Shown here in pieces: positions 11,701 through 23,219 of a stretch of 64,000 nucleotides of DNA. Each line of letters starts with the position of its first letter. Position 1 is the first letter of the stretch. Under the pieces are notes generated by a model. It searched no databases, was not told where the DNA came from, and was given only the letters and a program-made list of their open reading frames with translations. This DNA comes from Spodoptera frugiperda (taxonomy: Eukaryota > Arthropoda > Insecta > Lepidoptera > Noctuidae), in assembly GCF_023101765.2 (NCBI RefSeq), contig NC_064229.1, forward strand, positions 2,360,001 to 2,424,000. The letters run 5' to 3'. The translations under genes were made by a program, and so were the position numbers.

Positions 11701-12948
11701 GTGTCAGCAGTAGCCGAAGCCTTGACCTCGATAGCACTGTATGATGACCAGCAGTGCGTGCCCAAGATACTCTGTGAAGTGGCTGGAGGCAGCAAGGCGG
11801 TGTCATCACCAACACTCCTCAAGGCGACTGAGAGTTTGCAGCCTTTGTTAACGTAAGTATACAAATAATTTATACCATTAAGACCACGTCATGTTAAAGT
11901 TCTGTTAATGAAAATTGCAAAACTACTCTGGTCAAAACTAACTGCTCCGTTTTAAATAACATCACACGAAAAATAAATAACGCCAGGTATTCTAAACTGC
12001 TAATTGTCATATTCCAGGTTGCTTGCTGCATATAATGGATTAAGTTCATCTCCACTCTTCTTATTTGGACGTGCTGCTGTAACAGGAATGGCTGCTAACG
12101 GCGATCCATCAGTTTGCCGCCGCACCTATCCACAATGTCCAAATGATCCAGAAAAACTTGTCCACTACCTCAACAACCACAATGGAGGCTTCTTCAGATT
12201 CTTCGGGCAACCAGAACAGTCCCAGCAACCACAGAATTTGGAACAGTTCTATAATTACCTATCTGGCCAGTATGGTTTACACCAACAACCTCAACAACAG
12301 CAAAATTACGGGCTTCTAAGACCTTATGGTCAAGGTTATGGATACCTTAATCAAAGCCCTTACATTAATCCCCAAAACTATGCTCAAAATTACTATCAAC
12401 AAAATAGATACAGGAATGGAAATGAAGAAACTGCGGAAAGTGAAATACAGGAGCGAATACAAAATAAACCAGTAATAAATAACTTAGAAGATGAGAATGA
12501 CTATGGTATTAACGCTTATCAAGATAATGGTTCCAAATGGTCTTTCCCTGAAGATGGTTATACAAGAAAGGGTTATAAAAGAGACCAGTTCAGGATACAC
12601 AAAGAAGTCGAAAGACCTACAAGAGGAAATAAAATACTAAAATTCCCTGACGACAGATCAGATTATTATAAAAGAGAAATATTCAGAATAAAACAATTTC
12701 CACGAACAGAAAACCAAGTTTATTACCCTGGACATTATTATAATTATCAATTGTATCCCAACTACCAAACTACTACGCCGGTTAATTTAGAAGAATATGT
12801 GTTTGATCATAAACATAATTTCTATGTGAAAAGACCTAAAGCTGTGAAGGTTGAAGATGTTAATGTTGTGTATGTGGTGAGAGGGAACGGGGATCCTAAT
12901 CATCCAGAAGTTGTCAGGATAAGACCTGGCCAGAGTATTACAAAATGA
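8759..12948 (+). CDS. Secreted DM4/12-like four-cysteine protein with acidic and Pro/Gly/Tyr-rich regions (4 coding exons)
   Basis: Spliced model: 8759-8874, 9153-10099, 11663-11852 and 12018-12948, giving 727 residues. All introns are GT-AG with GTAAGT donors, and the phases (2, 1, 2) join without a stop. The start is the first ATG after the acceptor AG at 8747-8748. Residues 1-20 (MKINVLSSIIFILLANDSRA) look like a signal peptide. Residues 57-207 are acidic with repeated I-x-F-E/Q-D motifs. Residues 218-354 are Pro/Gly/Tyr-rich. C386-x5-C392-E and C451-x6-C458-P, with an A-x3-G turn before C451, match the cysteine spacing remembered for insect DM4/12 proteins. Residues 482-546 are Gln/Tyr-rich, and the last 48 residues are basic and valine-rich. 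There is no transmembrane segment after the signal peptide, so it is probably extracellular or matrix-associated, but the function is unknown. Gene structure is secure. The family call is moderate because it rests on cysteine spacing only. Confidence 0.85.
8992..9058 (+). repeat. 65-bp short repeat H, copy 1 (intron 1)
   Basis: CTAGTAGAGCTTTTCTCC, then ATTTACGTGAGCAAACCGTG and TTTAGTTAATTTT. Shared with 13201, 39008 (-) and 52128. Confidence 0.7.
9205..9657 (+). repeat. Six spaced I-x-F-E/Q-D motifs in the acidic region of the DM4/12-like protein
   Basis: Coding repeat in exon 2. The copies are RPIKFQD (57-63), KKIKFEE (100-106), GKIVFED (129-135), KPIRFED (157-163), ERVVFID (178-184) and RKLRFQS (201-207). 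The basic-x-hydrophobic-x-F-acidic pattern recurs every 21-43 residues between Asp/Glu/Asn-rich linkers. It could be a short linear binding motif or the trace of an expanded repeat. Confidence 0.7.
9688..10098 (+). repeat. Pro/Gly/Tyr-rich tandem coding repeat (GYP units)
   Basis: Residues 218-354 are built from degenerate GYPGYP, PGSGYP and YPxPGYP units. The DNA is locally GC-richer than the flanking introns. Such tracts are common in insect extracellular and cuticle-associated proteins. The tract runs up to the phase-1 donor of exon 2, so it is encoded apart from the cysteine domain in exons 3 and 4. Confidence 0.8.
10908..10955 (+). mobile_element. SINE A fragment in intron 2
   Basis: TTATCCACAAATTGTTGTTC and CGGGTCTAAGTGTGACGTG match the middle of SINE A. 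The head and tail are gone. Confidence 0.5.
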
Positions 12949-13139
12949 CCATAAAATAATTATGGTTAAGTATTGATTAATGTTGATAAACAAATGTTTA
13001 ATGTTTTCGTTAATAACAGTGACCTGTGTTTGTATCATTTGGATAGAATAAGAATTAATTTAATTACAATAATTTATTGTTTTTGGTGTTTGTTTTAATT
13101 TATTGTTCTTTATGTTTATATAAGTTATATATCTTTAGT

Positions 13140-13145
13140 AATAAA
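13140..13145 (+). terminator. Polyadenylation signal AATAAA of the DM4/12-like gene
   Basis: A canonical AATAAA lies 192 nt after the stop codon in AT-rich sequence and is the first such hexamer I see downstream. The 3' UTR would end near 13165, before the short repeat at 13201. Confidence 0.5.
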
Positions 13146-13200
13146 TCAGTTTGAAGCTGGTTTACTTAAATTTTATAAAATAATATATCTATATCCTCTG

Positions 13201-13256
13201 TAGTAGAGCTTTACTCATTATATTAGCGTGAGTAAACCGTTGTTTTTAGTTAACTT
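13201..13256 (+). repeat. 65-bp short repeat H, copy 2
   Basis: TAGTAGAGCTTTACTCATTA and GCGTGAGTAAACCGT match copy 1. It sits between the DM4/12-like gene and the convergent pseudogene. Confidence 0.65.
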
Positions 13257-13276
13257 TGATTTTTATTACAATTTAT

Positions 13277-13855
13277 TTACAGTATTCTAGCTTTAATAAT
13301 GTTTTGATCATACAATCCTTTTTGTATCAGTTTGTCATCACTACTTTCTCTATGAAAACACAAATCTTTCAATACGGTCTGTAGACAAACAAAACCAGAG
13401 TGATTCAACCAGGGATCTGTACCAACAATTTGGCCAGCACCTCCCCAATGCATACAGTGTAACATGACAATACCAGACAATATACTGCAATTAAAGTATC
13501 GGCCTTAACTTTATTTTTACACTTCAGATCGTTCACCTTATTACATGCTAAGATACCATTTATATCACACGATACGATTTTATTATCTGATTGTTTTATT
13601 TTAAATGGTATTGCGTGACAAATAACTATTACTTGTCTATTGTTTATGTTTTTTGGATTTATGTTAGTGTCGGCCATTGTGTCAATCAAGGATTTGATGA
13701 GTTTGTCGAATTTTCTGGAAGATTGATTGAATCATTGTTTCATTGGTAATTTGAAGGTTATGGTGACGCTGCCAAGACCGCAAGATCTAGTGCTTTTGCT
13801 TTGTAGACTAATAAGGTCTAAGACAATGTTTACTAGTTTATAATTTAGTTTTTAG
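13277..13855 (-). pseudogene. Decayed protein-coding sequence of unknown identity
   Basis: On the - strand one frame stays open from about 13855 to 13405 except for a TGA at 13732-13734. It includes a stretch starting MADTNINPKNINNRQ at the ATG near 13677. Around 13445-13480 the coding-like reading shifts to another frame (HWGGAGQIVGTDPW onward), which ends at 13277-13279, followed at once by AATAAA-containing sequence. One stop and one apparent frameshift over about 190 codons, in DNA where random frames stop every 14 or so codons, suggest a broken gene or retrocopy. An intron with AG near the tract TTTAATTGCAG could also explain the frame change. I do not recognise the protein. It converges on the 3' end of the DM4/12-like gene. 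Confidence 0.45.
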
Positions 13856-13904
13856 TCGAAACTAGTTTTTCCTATTTTCCAATAATATAGAGACGATCTG
13901 ATTA

Positions 13905-14035
13905 AGGTCGCAGAGAGCCGCTTGAAGCGGGTCGCTTCCAATTGGGCTATGTGAAAGGTATTCCAACCAGCCTATCTGGAAGCCTATGGTCAGCAGTGGA
14001 CGTCTTGTGGCTGATATTTTGATAATGATATTTCG
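13905..14035 (+). mobile_element. LINE 3'-end fragment
   Basis: CAGCAGTGGACGTCTTGTGG, then CTGATATTTTGATAATGATA is the typical end of a lepidopteran LINE with a GAT-type tail. Confidence 0.55.
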
Positions 14036-14654
14036 ATATACCTAATTATTAGAAGTTTCTTATACGCTAGGATATATTTCATACTTCATGGTTTAACTGA
14101 AAACTAAGAGATTATTTAGAATCTAATGATTATTTAAGCGTACCTACCTACTAAAAAGGATTTAGCCAAACCAACATTGTAATGAGCAGTTACTCAGCCC
14201 AGCTGATCGGAATGTAATTATACAGAGGAGCTTATGTGGTCACAAGGAAGTAGTAAATGAATGCGCAATTAACGGATACGGGCAAGGTCGCGCCATTAAA
14301 CTAGTCTAATGCCTATATTACTGCATAGCACAAACCGCACATCAAGATACTGCATTCTGACAATATTTTTAATGGAATTTCAATCTTAATTATTTTGTTA
14401 TAAAGTTGAAAGTATAATAAACGCTTTTGACAGAAATGGATAGCTTCATGTGATCGTGTCTATATTTTAATTGTTGTTGTGTAATTTGTAGTAAGTAGAA
14501 TAGAACCATCTGATAATTTGTATTTTCCTTTAATGGTAATAAAGTAAATTGATGTGAAAATATGATGAGTATGTTGGTAGCGAAGAAGTTGTAGCAATTT
14601 AATTGTGGCGCCTGTAATTAATTTTATATTTACCTATGTATAGTACTAGCTACT

Positions 14655-14775
14655 TCTGTTTGGCTCGTAGCGTGATATTATATAGCCTATAACCTTTCTC
14701 AATAAATGGACTATCCAACACAAAAATAATTATTCAAATCGGTACAGTAGTTTAGGCGTAAAGAAGAGACAGAGA
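14655..14775 (+). mobile_element. LINE tail fragment
   Basis: TATAGCCTATAACCTTTCTC and CAAATCGGTACAGTAGTTTA are characteristic of a common lepidopteran LINE 3' region. Confidence 0.5.
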
Positions 14776-15441
14776 CGTGAGTTACTTTCGTATTTATATA
14801 GTTTTTCCACTCACTGCTCGACTCCTATTGTACTCGTATAGTACATATTATTGTATCCTATCCATTTATAACTTGATAAGTCTTTTTCATGCTCTAGAGA
14901 AGTAGGTAGAAGCATGCCGTGCATAACAAACTGTAATGCCAATGCCACACTGCCGAATTAAGTTATAATTAAATTTCCTATGCAGTATCATACTTTTTCT
15001 AACTTAATTTCAAACCTGGACACCAAATAATTAAAACTCCATACAAGTAGTTTACTAACGACCTCTCGACGACATGGACACGACATCCAAAAGTCGTCGA
15101 CTATAAACAGTCTCGCCCCTGTTCTGTTCGTGACATTATACCGTTTTTGGGAAAAGCAAGAATTTTCTCGGCTCCAGCAAAATGGCCGCCTTGAACTTAA
15201 TATTTTTTATATGCAGTTGATATTTTATCATAGCCTTCCGTGTTCGAGTTATTAATAACAAGGATACAAGACCTCTTTGTCCCTTCGTAGGAACTCTGCC
15301 TGACTTCGAATCTGGAAACTATGGCCTGTTTCAATACTGCTGTGTAAAGTGTTAGCTGATATCATCATCAAATGTGTCATGACAAGTTTTATACACACGA
15401 TTCAACATTGATTGAACAAGGACTGAATCAACCCGTAATCT

Positions 15442-15552
15442 GTTTTTTTCCTGTGTCGTGGGGTGCGTTTACACTAGACCTAACGCAACAATTTGTGGAT
15501 CACGTAAAGAGATGCTATTAGCGGCCCAGCCATCACGTGAACTATGCAGTCA
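15442..15552 (-). mobile_element. SINE A, degraded copy
   Basis: CCTGTGTCGTGGGGTGCG and CAACAATTTGTGGATCACG remain. The tRNA head is largely lost. Confidence 0.6.
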
Positions 15553-15574
15553 TCTGTGTATCATAGTTTAGGGA

Positions 15575-15715
15575 ACAGAGAGTAAAGTATCCTAAGAAAA
15601 GGAGTATCCTCCGACCTGACGAGGTGATCGTGTCAGGTGAGAGTTTCTGCCACCTGTTGTTCGTTGGTATCTTCTATTAATGTTTATTCGCATGTAAACT
15701 TCATGTGTACGATGT
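15575..15715 (-). repeat. Interspersed repeat J, copy 2
   Basis: Reverse-complement match to 2295-2425 over about 130 bp. It is next to a degraded SINE at 15442. Confidence 0.65.
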
Positions 15716-16140
15716 AGGATTTAATGACGTCATCCGTTGATTTGCTTGTCGTTCATTTATAGAGCGAGTTCGGTCATCTGTCACTTGTCATGTGTCGCCA
15801 TAATTGCATTTTTTGTATGAATGTATAACTTTGACATAATAATATGTTCTAATGAATTTTCATCAAAAGCTCGATCGGTCCAGTTATTTTAAAATCGTAT
15901 ACATTAATTTTAGCTGTTAGTTGATTACAGTATACAGAATTACACATTGAACATTGAATGATATCACAAATAGGTGCACTCCATACATTACGTGCTTGAG
16001 CGCAATACGAGTGAGGAGGAGCGAGGGACTATTAGAGTGAGGGGATCTTGAAGAGGGAGTATTTATAGCCGCACCGTTCTTAATATTGATCATTGTATTT
16101 ATTTATGATATTGCTGTAACGCACCAAAATAATGCTTTGG

Positions 16141-16240
16141 TTAAGTAGACAAAGAGCACGGAGTGTCAGGTTCGATTTAGGGTTAGGGAAAGTATTATTG
16201 GGGATTTTTATGTAATAAGTAGGTATAATGGACATCATGT
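16141..16240 (+). mobile_element. tRNA-like SINE fragment
   Basis: GTGTCAGGTTCGATTTAGGG followed by GGAAAGTATTATTGGGG, a SINE head joined to the start of its body. Confidence 0.4.
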
Positions 16241-16281
16241 AATTGACACTCAGTCACCAAAAACAGTATTCCTTATGACCA

Positions 16282-16425
16282 TTTTTAAGGGGGAAAATCA
16301 TCCAATGTCTTCTCCTGCTAGAGGCGAGAGAGAGTGTCAGACTCTTACTGACTAAAAAACACCCCGTTCCTACTTCTGCTCTTCGAGCCGGAGCCCCGGT
16401 AAACCCGCTAGGTAGTCCGCAGCTT
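16282..16425 (-). mobile_element. 150-bp poly(A)-tailed element B, copy 2
   Basis: GGGGGAAAATCATCCAATG through CCGGTAAACCCGCTAGGTAG. Near full length. Confidence 0.75.
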
Positions 16426-16954
16426 AAATTCTAGTTTGTAAGTAGTATTCATGCTAGATTTATAATTAATAGTACTACTAGTGATAGTAAACTATCACGT
16501 TTATCAATATCTAACTAGACATAATAATCAACATGTCCAATGATGTCTAAATTAATCAGCAATTTGTCAAAATCATTATATTATGTAAGGCAATATAAAT
16601 GTCACCATAATTTCTAATCAGCCATGATGGTTTTGTCATTGGACACGCAAATATCAATGTAATTATAACGATCAATTTCGTTATTATAATCATCTTGTTA
16701 TTCGTTGTATGTTTGGTAGAAATAACTATTAATATGTGATGAAGTCATCTAGATTATATCAATGTTGGTATTATGTAATATACCTGTACCTTAGATAGAT
16801 GATGGTTGATTGGTACACAGGTGTACATAATACTGACTACTTTTCACGATGGATCATTTTTACGACAGTGTATCATCCCTCATTACGTAATAGCCGTATA
16901 AAAATAATATTTAGCTAACAGTCGTCCAATTTTCAATAATCGTGTATAATAATA

Positions 16955-17240
16955 CAAGTGTGGGAGAGCCATGCTTAGGCACGAATGGGCCGGCTCGACC
17001 GGAGTGATACCACGGCCTCAAAGAAAACCGTTGTCTTTCGTTATCTGAGTGAAGTTACCGAAGGCCCAATTACTCCCCTTCCCAAACTTTCCATTCCCCA
17101 ATACCTCAAATTCTTAACCCCCAAAAGGACGGCACCACTAACGCCTCTGGTGTTTCGGTTGTTCATGGGCGGCGGATTGCTTATCCGTAATCTTCTCATA
17201 CACCATATAAAAAGCAAATAAAGAAATAAATAAATATATA
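16955..17240 (+). mobile_element. Retroelement family C, copy 2
   Basis: GTGTGGGAGAGCCATGCTTA through GGCGGCGGATTGCTTATCCG to an A-rich end. The open frame 16985-17221 lies within it. Confidence 0.75.
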
Positions 17241-17244
17241 GATT

Positions 17245-18085
17245 CTAAAGAATTTATTTAGTATATGTGTTTAGTTATGTGACTCTGATTTTCCTCAAAT
17301 AATTATATTATCAGAGTCCATTACAAAATGTCCAATGCCGAACAAAACTTTTTACTTAGTCATGCCAAAAGTAAACATCCCGTGACAGGTCAGTGCTGGA
17401 CTACGTGCCTTTTCACATATAAGGGAGGTGAAGAATAAGGATAGTGACCAATGCATGCTACTCTGTCACAACAGACACACGTATGACATTTGCTGTACCT
17501 TTTTGCTTCTTAAGGGTATTAAATATCCCGTCTCAAGTTCTAATAATAGTGTTAGTGTCCATGTCAGTTTAAAGACTCATATTCTTAAGGGTATATTCAC
17601 AGCGAGAGTCATGATCTAAAATAATGGTAATGAGTGTTTTTGTGCAGAAAAACAGAAGTTTCCTGTCAACAGTCACGTGTCGAGCACACTTAAACAAACT
17701 GTGCAATGCCACCTACAAGGCTCTACTACTGAGTCAATATTTTGCAGTTACACTACTAGGCTAGAATAATAGAGTAGGTATTTCGGTAGTTTGGTGTAAT
17801 TGTAGTATTTTGGTATATTTTTTTAAGTTCAGTAGGAATTTTTTCATAGATAATATGTGTTTATCTGCGAGGTATCCTTAATTAATCTATGACAACAATT
17901 TTCAATAGTGCAACTATCGATCAGCTATGTTTGCATCTACACCTGACGCACTGAAGGTTAGATTAGCACATTCATAGTAAATAAACAATTAGCCCAAGGC
18001 GGCCATAAATTTAAGATAAAATCTTCCTCGCCCGAGGAAAATTCTAAACAAAACAACTGCAAACAAACTTCACATTATGCAAGCA
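17245..18085. other. No feature identified
   Basis: AT-rich. The 63-codon frame at 17428-17619 has no support. Confidence 0.45.
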
Positions 18086-18089
18086 CCGC

Positions 18090-18345
18090 ACCCTCGACAA
18101 AAGGACCAGCGCCGTGGAATACGCGACCAGGTTGAGGATACTAGGCTGGGGAAGGAACAACAAACAATTAGAGGCAGTTAAAATTGGTGGTGTTTTAGTA
18201 TTATCATTTACAGTGAAAGTCGACGGCCGAAGGACGCGGGACGCGGCGCCATCCAGTTTGCTGCCGACGCTCGAGACGCGAGCACGCCGCGCGCTCGCTG
18301 ACGACTACTCGCGTGTGAAGTGTACGATACGATACTGAATGGAAT
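18090..18345. promoter_or_regulatory. CpG-rich block, candidate promoter or first exon
   Basis: About 250 bp dense in CG dinucleotides (GACGCGGGACGCGGCGCC, GCACGCCGCGCGCTCGC) stands out from AT-rich flanks. GATACGATACTGAATGG and TCAGTTTTATTTTG follow on the + side. Lepidopteran promoters and first exons are often such islands. Direction and gene are unknown. Confidence 0.35.
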
Positions 18346-19135
18346 ACGACTAAACGCAACTGATTTAAGTATGTCAGTTTTATTTTGTTTCCATAATTAT
18401 GTAATTGTTGTTCCGGGACGCTGTTCTCTGTTACCGTGTGTTGTGATTTGAATGTAACGGTCGCCGTGGCGAATCTGTTGTCGGCGTTAATATGGCTTCA
18501 AGGCGTGCATACATTAGGCTTTTGGCTAGTTAATGTTTACCTTGGCGGCCTACTTTTGGCAAAATATTTCAAGGAACTAAATATGCATAATCCTAATGCT
18601 GGACATTACCAAGTGACCCCGTTGCCAACGTACCAAAAAACGCGCGAAACGCAACGTATTTTGCTCGCTATCGGAAAATTGTGCGTTACTTATAAAATTT
18701 TATCTTTGATGTTTTGATTTGGATAGACAGACATCAGTAATTGATTTCCTTATTTAATCATAGCGTAATCGATTTTGATAATCGGACAATTAATTGCTAA
18801 TTTCTCAAACACGTTTTTTTTTTCTACACCATTCTTTAAAGCCTAGTTAAATTCTAATTATTTTTTCTAACATTATTCAGTAACCGTGAAGCCCTTCCTC
18901 GGTCATAAAAAAGTCTTCGTTAATTACTATTTGTCCAAGATTGAGGAACTAATAAACCACATATAGCGTATTCTAATAAAGGCTTTACCGATGTTCCATT
19001 GGCTGTAGTTGATCATTAATTAACTTTATTAATTAATTAGCATATCTTAGTACATCATTTTAATAATAGCAAGGTCATTGAAGCTATTGGCTAAACATAA
19101 AGAAGTAAAATCAAATACGTTAAATAGAAAAATAA

Positions 19136-19970
19136 TTTTTCGAAGACGCAAATACACTAGCACCATTTCTTATTGAATCCAACGATCAGTGTGTAACAAT
19201 AAATACTGACAGTAACTCCTTCACTACTATCAGTCGTACTTAACTAAAACGGTCCATAATTGCTGCTATTACACATCAAAGAGACTTGCCTATAACTAGA
19301 CCTCACATTGTCTATGCAACTCAGAAAACATAAGATCAAAACGACGTGGGATTTTGGTCAAGGGCAGATATTGAGGCCATTGGATACAATAAGGGCAAAG
19401 ACCATATTTCTAGTGATCTAGAGGCAGAACATAAGCCTAATGTAGACGATAAACTAGACGTGAACGCAATAAATTATGGAGATAATGCAGCAGTGACAGA
19501 TTAAAATGACGCTGAAGGTGTTTTAAATTTATTTTCGGCAGTAAGGAAGGACGTAGTCGCTAAATGTTCACTACCTGAACAGACAAGGGCGTTAATTTAT
19601 TGCACTTACTGTGATAAACTTGTACAATTAAAATGTTAAACTCTCAATAAAATTGTATTAATTTATAAGTTTTTAAACAGAAGGACCTGTGTTGACCTTT
19701 GTCGAAGTAATACTGGTTTTTGGGAAGAAAACTAATTTGTCGTTAACATTAAATTTGGATTACGATGAAACAGGATCGATTAATTTATTCAAGTTCTTCG
19801 ACGTGTTTTTTAAAATTAACGAATTTTTCCTTTTGGATACTGGTACGCATAATAAACTGTCAATTTTATCTCATCATGACGTACTTTGTGTCGCTAATCG
19901 ACTTTATTGCATTAAGCTTTTTTCGATCGATTCAATCTTCAACTTTTTTAAGCATCGATCTTTCTTATAA
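19136..19970 (+). pseudogene. Decayed coding region with internal stops, origin unknown
   Basis: One + frame from 19136 to 19639 carries only three internal stops (19241, 19331 and 19502). The residues between them look protein-like, for example IEAIGYNKGKDH, VDDKLDVNAINYGDN and LFSAVRKDVVAKCSLPEQTR. It ends at TAA 19637-19639. After a short gap another frame, 19689-19970, is open for 93 codons (DYDETGSINLFKFFDVF and so on) and may be the same relic after a frameshift. Random sequence of this composition would carry about ten stops in the first part. Candidates are a transposon ORF or a dead host gene. No motif I can name is present. Confidence 0.35.
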
Positions 19971-19979
19971 AATTAATTT

Positions 19980-22900
19980 GATATTTTAATGCAACTCATT
20001 TTCATTTTGGTCATCAATCAAAATATAATTATTTTTCTTCTCTTCCTTTCGGAAATAATCTTGTATGCCTAAAACAACCTCACGTATAACATAATTTGCA
20101 ATTTTATTCGTTAGACCTCCCGTGCACCTGTTTCCATTAACTGTTTCATTTTTCATCTGTTGTGATGTGTTTAATGCCCAGAGCACTTTCTTATAACCTG
20201 TGGTTAAATTTCTCAAGTTTGTGATTAGCCTTTGGAAAAATATTAGTCACGACAGTTAAAATGTAGAGTTTCAGTAAGATTCTTTTCTATTTTAATGTAA
20301 TACCAATTATAATTCATGTTTGTCACAAAAGTAGGTTTCCTCAAGGCACTATTTTAGGACCTATAAAGATTGTAATCCGGTCTGCTGTAATTGTTTTATT
20401 ATTTTGAACTTGCATACCGACACAATAAAATGATTAAGATTAAATCAACAATTGAGTTATGAATGAATAAAATTACAAGTTTAAATCGAGACAGCTAGTT
20501 TAACATTTAACTTAGCAATGAAATAACAGAACACAAGAAATAAACAACGATCATTTGTATTATGACTGTAGTTTTAAAAATAACCTTGACACGTACTTAG
20601 ACAATAACAGTTTGTCACAAAACTGTTTAAATATAAACATCGAGAACTCTCTAAGTATACCTAAGTAACAGATTAATAACTTTACGAGTGAGAAAGTAAA
20701 ACTAAAAGATGTCAACTTTCTTTTACATAACAATAATGTCGTTGATAACACATTTCGAGACCTGTTAACCCTAAAACTATATCCGATTTGTGTAAAAAAC
20801 AAACTGTTAATCAATTATTCATGGGCCCTTAGAAGTATCGGGAGCATCCAATGCTTAGAGGACAACCCGACCAAATTGAAGTGTGTTTTCTTTAGGTGCA
20901 GTGTGAGCATTTTATTGACATTCCTAAATGGCCGGGTTGGTTTAAACGAGTTTCGTAACCGTGTTCCGAGATGTCACTGCGTAGGGTCACACAGTCGATG
21001 TACTGTTTGTGTTTGATTTTGGTTGATTGTATTTATTTATCTTCTCGTTCTTCCCTTTTGGGATTAGTGGAACTTTACACTGTACTAGTTAGGAAAGAAG
21101 TTCAGCTTTAATAAGTACAACAACATCTATTCTATCGCTCTCAGTTTCAAGTAACACATTTCCAAATAAAACGTTAAAGTATTTCACGAGGTTTCCTTTT
21201 GCTGTTTTGGAGCAATGTAAACTCATCTTTGTTAAAAGTATGTGCTCAAAAATCTGTGACCTACGTTTTGTAAGTCAAGGCTGTGGCCAGTGGGTCACCA
21301 CGATCGCAATACCCCATAATTGTGGTACTCAAAAATAACTCTTACCATATAGAATTTAGGTTCTGGGGTTCAGACAGAACTTATCGTAATTTAAATAGAA
21401 ATAAATCAATAAAACTAAACAATACAAAATATAATTTATTCCAAAATTAATAATGATGAAATCGATTCCATTTCTCAGTAACAAACAGCAATTTATTTCT
21501 AAGAACCAATAAATCGCGGCTGTACACTTATCGACAGGATCTTATTAAAATAATGATAATTTAAAGATCAACGCTCTATCTATTGGTGTTACAGGTGTGG
21601 GTGTTAGTATATTCGTGATAAAATATGATAATCTAGATAATACAATCGAAGCCAGCATTACCAATTCCCGAAATGGTCGAGCACGATGTAATTTAAATAA
21701 TAAGTTATAAGTTTTTAATACGATTGAAATAACACCGATACTAGACGTAACAGTTCATAAGAAATTGATGACAGAAGCATAAGTGGAATAGAGGCTACGA
21801 TAAGTTTCCTAGAATCTCAGGGTGTGAGCATTAGCATTCATCAAAGTTAGGCCCCAAGGCAAAAATTCCCGCGAATTACACGCAAGAAGACGTCTATAGC
21901 ATCTACAGTCCAAGCTTGTACTTGCTAGCCTCAAGAATCTTATGAAATTAAAGCGAGTCGGTAGAATATTAATTGGTACGTTGATTGCAGACGAAGTGTG
22001 AGACTTGCTTAATAGAAACAAACTTACGCATACAAAATTTCGTCTAAACGAGCCAGAATGAATTCAGTAGGACGTGTAACTTAATAAGTTCAGTGGGCGG
22101 TGGATAAGCCAGTCTGATACTATTTCTACATGACTGCAAATTACTTAAATCTGAACTATTTCTGTACCAAACTTACAAACGCAGATATCTTTCGGCTCGC
22201 CTTCCTACACCTTGGCTAAAATATTCCTTTTCCGCCTAAATTTCCTGTTGACTAGATTAGCCTAAGGACCTAACAGATTAAATTAGAATATTTTGACGGA
22301 TACTAAAATTAGCTCTTTTGATTCATTCGTGTTCTTTGGTATTACGCGTAAAGATATTAAATAAGCCTTAATCAGTATAGACTGCTGTACGTGTGCACTT
22401 GAAATGGACTAGTTGATAATGTCATTAACGAATTTAGAAAATTGTTAAACCGTTTATTTAATTATTGGGTCTCATTAGATCAAAATAAATTCTATATCAA
22501 AAAGACAAACCACGTCAAATTCTTGCACCTTTACTTCAGATGGTGCATAACAAGTATTTTCGTCCACAACACCGCTAGTTTTGTTGTCATCATGACACAC
22601 ATTGTGTTCATGAATAAAAATGTAGTTTGAACACAGTTCAGTAGTAACAAACACGAGATTGTTGCAATTACATAATTACGCCTACTTGATAATGTTTTAT
22701 CTTAGATACCTATGTTAATACAACGCTCAGTATCTCTTGTTTTATCTAGTTTTATACATCTTAATAATCCATTATTTACTTATTATCTGATACGTGTACA
22801 GGACCGGCCCACTCTGCTGTTTTAATGTTTTTATTTAAAGTTGGTGCGTTGTTATATTCTTTATTTTATGTTTTGCAGTATGTAATATGACATTGTTCAC

Positions 22901-23215
22901 CTTATTGAAAGGAACTTGTTTATTAATTTAATGATGTTTGTGGTCCTTTGATCCGAATTATGAATTCAGTGGTTTTATTTGGTCCTTTAAGTTTAATCGA
23001 ACAAACAACTCCTTAGCTTACTTAGTTATGAATTCGTCAATATTGTAAACTAAATTAACTATGACAAATACAATAACTAGATAATAAATTACATGTCCGA
23101 CGAAGTGCATTGAACCGTTAACATTCTAAAATTGTATTTGAACAATATTTGTAGCAGTTAACAATTTGTTGTTCTCTGCACTGCTAGTTAAAATTCCGTA
23201 CGAATTTAGCCTATA
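19980..23215. other. Long stretch without identifiable genes
   Basis: Mostly AT-rich. Minus-strand frame 19986-20216 (76 codons) is protein-like but unrecognised, and may belong to the decayed region just before it. Other frames are short. Confidence 0.4.
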
Positions 23216-23219
23216 GTGG

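Noticed and set aside
11555..11864. Minus-strand open frames opposite exon 3
   Set aside because: The plus strand has a spliced, cysteine-patterned exon with matching phases. The minus frames have no support.
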